Position numbers and translations under genes: made by a program
Notes under the pieces: model-generated
The model's input: only the letters and a program-made list of their open reading frames with translations
Told to the model about the DNA's origin: nothing
Database searches by the model: none
Shown here: piece after piece, positions 1 through 4,945 of the stretch
How positions within the stretch are numbered: position 1 is the first letter of the stretch
Layout: each line of letters starts with the position of its first letter
Origin: Desulfobulbaceae bacterium
GTDB taxonomy: Bacteria > Desulfobacterota > Desulfobulbia > Desulfobulbales > SURF-16
Direction: 5' to 3'
Length of the DNA: 7,777 nucleotides
Assembly (NCBI GenBank): GCA_024763115.1
Contig: JANTGB010000096.1
Coordinates: 1-7,777, forward strand

Positions 1-36
1 GCCGACCTGATCACGAAAATCTACGGCACCCTGTAA
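1..36 (+). CDS. Possible 3' end of an unidentified upstream gene
   Basis: Frame 1 from the window edge reads eleven sense codons (ADLITKIYGTL) and then TAA at 34-36. The stretch is too short to assign to a family. It does not obviously resemble the C-termini of RpsU or YqeY, which often precede dnaG. It may also be chance open frame in non-coding DNA. The stop codon lies inside the palindrome at 32-45. Confidence 0.3.
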   Translation, partial: ADLITKIYGTL

Positions 37-45
37 CCAGTTACA
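32..45. repeat. Perfect short palindrome TGTAAC-CA-GTTACA
   Basis: Six-base arms (32-37 and 40-45) are exact reverse complements around a 2-nt centre. A symmetric dyad of this size could be an operator half-site pair or part of a dispersed intergenic repeat. GTTACA recurs at 88-93, and TGTAACC recurs at 7632-7638 in the other flank of the window. The 14-mers at 39-52 and 87-100 (AGTTACAA-NN-ACAG) match at 12 of 14 bases and bracket the stem-loop at 52-80. Function is unknown. Confidence 0.45.
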
Positions 46-51
46 ATTACA

Positions 52-80
52 GGGGTTAGCGAAGTTATGGTGCTTACCCC
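52..80. repeat. Stem-loop in the dnaG upstream region
   Basis: GGGGTTAGC (52-60) and GCTTACCCC (72-80) pair at 8 of 9 positions around an 11-nt loop. No U-tract follows on either strand, so it is not a standard intrinsic terminator. The imperfect direct repeats at 39-52 and 87-100 flank it symmetrically, which suggests a small repeat unit rather than a lone hairpin. Confidence 0.5.
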
Positions 81-99
81 ATGAGTAGTTACAAAAACA

Positions 100-111
100 G
101 TAAATATTCAG
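100..111 (+). repeat. Solo motif matching the MITE terminal repeat
   Basis: GTAAATATTCAG here differs at one base from GTAAATATTCGG, the left terminal inverted repeat of the element at 2121-2272. No matching right end occurs nearby: the next inverse copy is the right end of that element, on the far side of dnaG. It could be a degraded or solo end of the same family. Part of the motif is AT-rich and self-complementary, so chance is possible. Confidence 0.35.
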
Positions 112-194
112 CTGCGCCTCATCCGCATCCGACCAGGTGGAGGCAGGTTGCAAAATAAAAGATACCGGGTTAATCATAAACAGGTAACCTGATC

Positions 195-240
195 GAGGCG
201 AATTATGGGGATACAGGATATTACTCCTGTGTCTCACCTC
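195..240 (+). promoter_or_regulatory. Structured dnaG leader that can mask a Shine-Dalgarno-like GAGG
   Basis: The core ACAGGA (213-218)/TCCTGT (225-230) is a perfect 6-bp stem with a 6-nt loop. It extends outward to 208-218/225-235 as 11 bp including two G-U wobbles. After an asymmetric internal loop, GAGG (195-198) can pair with CCTC (237-240). GAGG would otherwise be a well-placed ribosome binding site for ATG 205, so the fold could hide it. No T-run follows, so it is not a terminator. The pairing is seen in sequence; the regulatory role is inference. Confidence 0.4.
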
Positions 241-324
241 TACCCGCTTATCGGTTCCTCAATCAGACCTGCAAGTAGCAACGTACCGACACTTTTGGAG
301 AAGTTACTTTCGAACGAGCCCTAT

Positions 325-2082
325 ATGACTTTTTATAATGAAAATTTATTGGAACAAGTCAAAGACGCGGCTGATATTGTCGAGGTCATCGGCGAACAGG
401 TAAAACTGCGGAGAAGCGGGATTAATTATAAAGGTCTCTGTCCGTTTCATGGAGAAAAAACACCATCATTCATGGTTAATCCCGAAAGACGTTCCTTTCA
501 CTGTTTCGGTTGTGGTGAAGGAGGTAATGTCTTTACCTTTATGATGAAATTTTACCATTTGACTTTTCCCGAGGCCGTAAAGCAGCTGGCGGAACGTTAT
601 CATGTCCAGCTCCCGGAAAAAAAATTTTCCGCCGCCGAGCGGGAAAGACTGAACAAAAGAAATGGCTTATACGAGGCCAATAAAAAGGCATCGGCTGTTT
701 ATCACGATTTTCTCCTTAATAAGTCGGGCGGGGAAAAGGCCCGAGAGTATTTGCGCAAGAGAGGCATTGCCCCGGAGGTGATTACCGACTTTCAGTTAGG
801 CTATGCCCCGGAAAGCTGGGACTTTATATATAAAAAATTTTCATCCCCGGCCGGTAGTCTTGAAGCTGCGGTTGAAGCCGGCCTGCTGGCGGCTAATAAA
901 CGGGGTGGGTATTATGATCGTTTCCGTGATCGGCTTTTATGCCCGCTTTTTGATTTAAGCGGCAGGGTAATCGGTTTTGGCGGCCGGATTCTCGGGCAGG
1001 GTGAACCTAAATATCTTAATACCCCGGAAAGCCCGATTTACAACAAAAGCCGGGAACTGTTCGGCCTGTATCAGAATAAAAAAGAAATTCAGCAGAGCCG
1101 GCAGGTTATTCTGGTGGAGGGAAATTTTGATCTCCTCTCTCTGGTGGTACACGGCATAAAAAATGTCTGCGCTCCTCTGGGTACGGCCCTTACCCGGCAA
1201 CAGATAAAGATATTGAAGAGATATTGTCGGAAGGCGATATTACTTTTTGATGGTGACAGCGCCGGAGTAAAGGCGGCAATGCGGGCCGTGCCGTTTTTTT
1301 TAAGTGAAGAGCTTGAGGCCCGGATAGTTATTCTTCCTGATGAGCATGACCCCGACACCTTTGTCAACGATTTCGGCCCGGAAAAACTGCAGGAGAAAAT
1401 AAGCCGGGCTGAATCTCTGCCGGAATTTGTTTTTTCCCGGCTTGTGGCTGAGCATGGCTTATCCCTGGAAGGAAAGGGTAAAATCGTTACAGAACTGCGT
1501 CCTCTGCTCAAGGCCATTGGTGATGACAATCTCCAACGTTCGATTTTCGCCGACCATTTCAGTCGGAAACTGGGCTTACAGCCGGAACAGCTGCTGGATA
1601 AATTTTCAGTGCCGCCGCCCCTGGAGCGGGAATACAAAAAAACGACCGCACCACGGGTTGAATTACCTTTTAAGCAGCGGCAGTTACTGGAATTTTTAAT
1701 TTTTTATCCGGAATATTTTAAAAATTTCTGCGCTGCCGGCCTGGAAATGGTGCTTGTTCATCAGTCGGTCGCTCTTATCCTGGAAAAGATGAAAGTAATT
1801 TTTCAGCAGGAAATGTCTTCGGCCGATAGGTTACTTGATGAGCTTTCCGGGCCGGAACGATCTTTGCTTTCCGCTCTCATGGTTAACCCCCCGGCCTGGG
1901 CTCCTGAAACCGAAAAAGAGCAGGCCGGGGAAATAATGGACTGGATTACAGAACAGAAACTTGTCGGGGAAAGGGCGACCGTGCTTAGCCGGATTAATGA
2001 AGCGCAATTGGCAAATGATGATATATTGCTGATGGAGCTGTTGAACCGAAAAAAAGAAATAGACGAAATGTTAACAAAATAA
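325..2082 (+). CDS. dnaG: DNA primase DnaG
   Basis: Synthesises RNA primers at the replication fork together with the DnaB helicase. Using ATG 325 the protein is 585 residues, normal for the family. The N-terminal CHC2 zinc domain has C39, H42, C60 and C63 within GLCPFHGEKTPSF and FHCFGCGEGG. The polymerase core carries YDRFRDRLLCPL (about 197-208), GRVIGFGGR and the YLNTPESPIYNK motif. The TOPRIM acidic residues are E265 (LVEG) and D309/D311 (LLFDGDSAG), the same numbering as the E. coli enzyme, which supports this start. A linker near 428-443 leads to the divergent C-terminal helicase-binding domain. The start is uncertain: ATG 325 has only a weak upstream GAG, while in-frame ATG 205 has GAGG six bases upstream but would add 40 residues unlike any primase N-terminus. 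rpoD follows, separated by the MITE-like element. Confidence 0.97.
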   Translation: MTFYNENLLEQVKDAADIVEVIGEQVKLRRSGINYKGLCPFHGEKTPSFMVNPERRSFHCFGCGEGGNVFTFMMKFYHLTFPEAVKQLAERYHVQLPEKKFSAAERERLNKRNGLYEANKKASAVYHDFLLNKSGGEKAREYLRKRGIAPEVITDFQLGYAPESWDFIYKKFSSPAGSLEAAVEAGLLAANKRGGYYDRFRDRLLCPLFDLSGRVIGFGGRILGQGEPKYLNTPESPIYNKSRELFGLYQNKKEIQQSRQVILVEGNFDLLSLVVHGIKNVCAPLGTALTRQQIKILKRYCRKAILLFDGDSAGVKAAMRAVPFFLSEELEARIVILPDEHDPDTFVNDFGPEKLQEKISRAESLPEFVFSRLVAEHGLSLEGKGKIVTELRPLLKAIGDDNLQRSIFADHFSRKLGLQPEQLLDKFSVPPPLEREYKKTTAPRVELPFKQRQLLEFLIFYPEYFKNFCAAGLEMVLVHQSVALILEKMKVIFQQEMSSADRLLDELSGPERSLLSALMVNPPAWAPETEKEQAGEIMDWITEQKLVGERATVLSRINEAQLANDDILLMELLNRKKEIDEMLTK

Positions 2083-2188
2083 TATCATATTAAATTCGTT
2101 GTATATTTTATCCTGAATCTGTAAATATTCGGGTTGGGTAAAAGCTACCCTTCTCTACCCCTTTAAATGTTCTGATAGTGCCCCGGAT

Positions 2189-2216
2189 TTGTTCGTTTCG
2201 GCGTGTTCACTATAGT
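2189..2216 (+). promoter_or_regulatory. Candidate sigma-70 promoter inside the MITE, facing rpoD
   Basis: TTGTTC (2189-2194; 3 of 6 to TTGACA) is followed after 16 bases by TATAGT (2211-2216; 5 of 6 to TATAAT). It would start transcription about 75-80 bases before the rpoD ATG. The -10 lies in the palindromic centre, so a second -10-like hexamer exists on the opposite strand. Evidence is limited to these hexamers, and the -35 is weak. Confidence 0.3.
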
Positions 2217-2241
2217 ATACTATGTGAATCACGCCTAAACG
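2194..2241. repeat. Long palindrome at the core of the MITE
   Basis: The left arm CGTTTCGGCGTGTTCAC (2194-2210) and right arm GTGAATCACGCCTAAACG (2224-2241) are complementary apart from one mismatch and one bulged base. The centre contains the perfect palindrome ATAGTATACTAT (2212-2223). As RNA it would form a hairpin of more than 20 bp between dnaG and rpoD. It lacks a T-run on either side, so it looks more like a processing site, a roadblock or simply the fold-back core of the mobile element than an intrinsic terminator. Confidence 0.7.
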
Positions 2242-2298
2242 GGCGAAGGTGGGGGGCTAGCCGAATATTTACCTGAATCTCAAACTCTGGTAACATCA

Positions 2299-3798
2299 AT
2301 GGATGATTTAACATCAATATTTGATAATGATGCGGGCCTGGAGGAAGATGAAAATCTGAAACCGGCTGAAAATTTAGCTTCATTGTCTGAGCAGAAAATA
2401 CGTTGCAGCAGAAAATCAGCTGTTTCCAAGTCAGGCGCTTCAGTCAAACTTGATCCGGTAAAGGCATATTTACGGGAAATGGGGGCGGTTTCCCTGCTGA
2501 ACTCAGAGGAAGAAACAAAAATTGCCAAACGAATAGAACAGGGAGAAAGACAGATTCAGCGGGCAGTACTGGCTGTACCGGCGGCCCTCGGAACATTAAA
2601 GAAAATTAAAGAAAATCTGGAAGATGATAAATGGAAGATTACCGATATAATCCGGGGAATTGATGCTTCTGAACCTGAAAAGGTAAAAGAGATTAAAGAA
2701 CAGTTTATCTGGCAGATCAACGAGGCTGAGCGGCTTGACAGGGAACGGAGAGCCCTGCGGGATGATTTATTGAACCCGGAGCTTGACAAGGCGGCAGCGG
2801 TTCATATCATGGTCAGACTGGACAGGAGTAATTTTTCCATTGCCAATATCTTTATTGATGACCGCTTAAGCTGCAAATTTTTAAATGAAATAGTTAATAA
2901 TGTAAAAAAGTTGATAAAACAGTTTTCCGCAGTCAATAAACGGATGAACGATCCGGCGGCGGATAAGAATAAACTGGAAATAATGTTGCGTAATCTTGAG
3001 GATGCCCATGGCCTGGACAGTGATTTTCTCAGGCAGACCATGGCGGAAATGGATCTGGGTGAGGAAATAGCCAGAAAGGCCAAGCAGGAATTAACCCGCG
3101 CTAATCTCCGCCTGGTGGTAAGTGTTGCGAAAAAATATGCCAATCGCGGCCTGCAGCTCCTTGACCTGATCCAGGAAGGCAATATCGGCCTGATGAAGGC
3201 AGTGGAAAAATTTGAATATCGCCGGGGGTATAAGTTCAGCACCTATGCCACCTGGTGGATCAGGCAGGCCATTAACCGGGCTATTGCCGACCAGGGCCGG
3301 ACAATCCGTATTCCGGTCCACATGATTGACACAATTAACCAGTTATTAAAAGGAGCCAAGGAGTTTTCCCGAGAGTTTGGCCGGGAACCCACTCCTGAAG
3401 AAATGGCGGAACGGCTTGATGCTGATCTGGACAAGATAAGGAACATTCTTAAAATTGCCAGGGAGCCTGTTTCGCTTGATACGCCAATCGGCGACAGCGA
3501 AGATAGCTATCTAACTGATTTTATAGAAGATGTTGACTCTATCTCTCCCCAGGAAGCGACTATTATGGATGATTTGCGCCATAATCTCCAGAAAGTCATG
3601 TCCTCCCTTACTCCCAGGGAAGAGCGGGTATTGCGCATGCGTTTCGGCATCGGCACTAAATCGGATCTCACCCTGGAAGAAGTAGGTAAAAATTTTTCCG
3701 TTACCAGGGAGCGAATCAGACAGATTGAAGCCAAGGCCCTGAGAAAGTTGAAACACCCGTCACGAAGAAAACAGCTTGAAAGTTTTATAAAAGATTGA
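2299..3798 (+). CDS. rpoD: Primary sigma factor RpoD (sigma-70), region 1.1 truncated
   Basis: Directs RNA polymerase to housekeeping promoters. The 499 residues contain region 1.2 (LDPVKAYLREMG, 51-62), a long non-conserved region (about 84-255), regions 2.1-2.4 (about 262-333, with YKFSTYATWWIRQAINRAIA at 311-330), region 3.0 (RIPVHMIDTIN), region 3.2 (REPVSLDTPIGDSEDSYLTD) and the region 4.2 helix-turn-helix (457-487, EEVGKNFSVTRERIRQIEAK). The C-terminal half is a typical group-1 sigma. Only about 50 residues precede region 1.2. MDDLTSIFDNDAGLEED resembles just the last part of region 1.1 of E. coli sigma-70 (QIEDIIQMINDMGIQVMEE), so most of that autoinhibitory domain is absent. ATG 2299 has no clear Shine-Dalgarno sequence, and the frame upstream is open only to TAA 2236 with no ATG, GTG or TTG. 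The MITE-like element abuts the 5' end. dprA follows closely and is probably co-transcribed. Confidence 0.95.
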   Translation: MDDLTSIFDNDAGLEEDENLKPAENLASLSEQKIRCSRKSAVSKSGASVKLDPVKAYLREMGAVSLLNSEEETKIAKRIEQGERQIQRAVLAVPAALGTLKKIKENLEDDKWKITDIIRGIDASEPEKVKEIKEQFIWQINEAERLDRERRALRDDLLNPELDKAAAVHIMVRLDRSNFSIANIFIDDRLSCKFLNEIVNNVKKLIKQFSAVNKRMNDPAADKNKLEIMLRNLEDAHGLDSDFLRQTMAEMDLGEEIARKAKQELTRANLRLVVSVAKKYANRGLQLLDLIQEGNIGLMKAVEKFEYRRGYKFSTYATWWIRQAINRAIADQGRTIRIPVHMIDTINQLLKGAKEFSREFGREPTPEEMAERLDADLDKIRNILKIAREPVSLDTPIGDSEDSYLTDFIEDVDSISPQEATIMDDLRHNLQKVMSSLTPREERVLRMRFGIGTKSDLTLEEVGKNFSVTRERIRQIEAKALRKLKHPSRRKQLESFIKD

Positions 3799-3810
3799 TA
3801 TTACCCTTCC

Positions 3811-4935
3811 TTGCTTCCTTCCCTTGAAAAGAAAGAAAAATTGCTGGAAGAGTGGCTTGCTCTTTACCTGACTCCGGGGCTGGGCTCTGTCTGGGCCCGG
3901 CGCCTGGCCGAATATTTTGGCGGCCCCGGAAAAGTTTTTCAGGCCGGACAAAAGGCTCTGGGCCGGATTCCCGGTCTGAGAAAAGACGCTGTTGCCGCTC
4001 TCGGCAAGGGGCCTGATATTCGCCGGGTTGCCGGAGAGCTTGAAAAAGCGGAAAAGATCGGGGCCAAATTAATATTTTATCATGAGAATGTTTATCCTGA
4101 AGCACTGCGGGAAATTCACAATCCGCCGCTGGTTCTTTATGTAAAGGGAATCCCGGAAATTATCCGCCGTCCCGGAATCGGCATTGTCGGTTCCAGGGCC
4201 GCAACCGTTTACGGGCAGCGCATTGCCGGGGATCTGGCTGCCAGGTTGAGCCGAAATGAATTAACAATTATCAGCGGTCTGGCCCTGGGGATAGATACCG
4301 CAGCACATCAGGGCGCTCTGGCGGCAGAGGGAAAAACCATAGCTGTTCTGGGCTGCGGTCTTGATATTGCGTACCCCTTCCAGAATCGAAAGTTAGCCGA
4401 AAAAATCGGCCGCACCGGAGCCCTGGTAACGGAATATCCATTCGGCACCAGGCCTGATGCCTTTCGCTTCCCGGCCCGCAACCGGATCATCAGCGGTCTG
4501 TCTCTCGGGGTAGTGGTAGTGGAGGCGGCCCGCCGTTCCGGGTCACTTATCACGGCCGAACTGGCCCTGGATCAGGGCCGCGAGGTATTTGCGGTTCCGG
4601 GCCGGATAGATTCGGTCAAGAGTGAGGGAGCTCATCGCCTTCTCCAGAATGGGGCCAAGCTGGTACATACGGTTAAGGATATTCTCGAAGAACTGCGCCC
4701 GGCGGACGTGACCGGGGAAGAAACCGGCAAAGACACAGGGGTTCAACCGGAATTAGCCGCTGAAGAAAAAAAACTTCTTGAGGTTATCGACCTTTATCCG
4801 CAGACAGTTGACGAGATTATCCGAAAAAGCAAACTCCCGGCCCATAAGGTTAATGAAATTCTTTTAATCATGGAACTGAAAGGAGTAGTTGAGGTCATGG
4901 CCGGTCGGCAATATCAACTTACGCCTTCCACCTGA
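3811..4935 (+). CDS. dprA: DNA-processing protein DprA (Smf)
   Basis: Binds incoming single-stranded DNA and loads RecA during natural transformation; it is also common in bacteria not known to be competent. Residues about 14-65 form a helix-hairpin-helix/SAM-like region (LTPGLGSVWARRLAEYFGGP). The Rossmann-like core includes GSRAATVYG (127-135), SGLALGIDTAAHQGAL (155-170), LGCGLDIAYP, FPARNRIISGLS (220-231), the SGSLITAELAL segment (243-253) and PGRIDSVKSEGAHRLLQNGA (263-282). A charged linker (about 298-318) leads to the C-terminal winged-helix domain (about 319-370). At 374 residues the three-domain protein is complete. The start is uncertain: the frame has no ATG after the rpoD stop at 3798, so TTG 3811 or TTG 3841 must serve, both without a good Shine-Dalgarno sequence. 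This fits translational coupling to rpoD. topA begins 10 bp after its stop. Confidence 0.94.
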   Translation: MLPSLEKKEKLLEEWLALYLTPGLGSVWARRLAEYFGGPGKVFQAGQKALGRIPGLRKDAVAALGKGPDIRRVAGELEKAEKIGAKLIFYHENVYPEALREIHNPPLVLYVKGIPEIIRRPGIGIVGSRAATVYGQRIAGDLAARLSRNELTIISGLALGIDTAAHQGALAAEGKTIAVLGCGLDIAYPFQNRKLAEKIGRTGALVTEYPFGTRPDAFRFPARNRIISGLSLGVVVVEAARRSGSLITAELALDQGREVFAVPGRIDSVKSEGAHRLLQNGAKLVHTVKDILEELRPADVTGEETGKDTGVQPELAAEEKKLLEVIDLYPQTVDEIIRKSKLPAHKVNEILLIMELKGVVEVMAGRQYQLTPST

Positions 4936-4945
4936 AGTAACAAAT

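Larger units (their letters stand above)
37..324. other. Gene-free leader region upstream of dnaG
   Basis: These 288 bases hold no convincing gene. They contain the short repeats listed separately, a stem-loop at 195-240, and one weak sigma-70-like pair: TTGCAA (148-153) and AATCAT (172-177), 18 bases apart, each 4 of 6 to consensus. That promoter is only a suggestion. The open frame from ATG 205 continues into dnaG, but its first 40 residues do not resemble a primase N-terminus. No tRNA or recognisable riboswitch is visible. Confidence 0.5.
2121..2272. mobile_element. MITE-like element with 12-bp TIRs and 8-bp target duplication
   Basis: GTAAATATTCGG (2121-2132) and CCGAATATTTAC (2261-2272) are perfect inverted repeats. 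They are immediately flanked by the identical direct repeat CTGAATCT (2113-2120 and 2273-2280). This 152-bp unit has the architecture of a non-autonomous transposon: terminal inverted repeats, target-site duplication and no coding capacity. Inside are a small hairpin (GGGTA 2136-2140/TACCC 2146-2150) and a large central palindrome (2194-2241). It fills almost all of the dnaG-rpoD gap, ending 26 bp before the rpoD ATG. The family and mobilising transposase cannot be named from this window. A similar end motif lies at 100-111. Confidence 0.72.

Noticed and set aside
52..80. Intrinsic terminator of the upstream gene
   Set aside because: The stem is plausible, but no U-tract follows on either strand.
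205..324. Extending dnaG to ATG 205, giving 625 residues
   Set aside because: The 40 added residues show no primase features, and the region forms a stem-loop. ATG 325 gives active-site numbering identical to E. coli DnaG. Kept as an open alternative because of its GAGG.
37..324. Known riboswitch, tRNA or 6S-type RNA upstream of dnaG
   Set aside because: No recognisable conserved core or cloverleaf was seen; only local stem-loops are supported.
1089..1637. Reverse-strand open frame (182 codons) inside dnaG
   Set aside because: It is serine/arginine-rich low-complexity translation antisense to the TOPRIM region, typical of a shadow frame.
2194..2241. Intrinsic terminator between dnaG and rpoD
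   Set aside because: There is no T-run after the stem, and its position at the core of an element with terminal repeats explains the palindrome better.
4889..4945. Extending topA upstream to TTG 4889
   Set aside because: The extension lies within the dprA coding region, and topoisomerase I proteins begin at the MAKSLIIVES-type sequence encoded from 4946.
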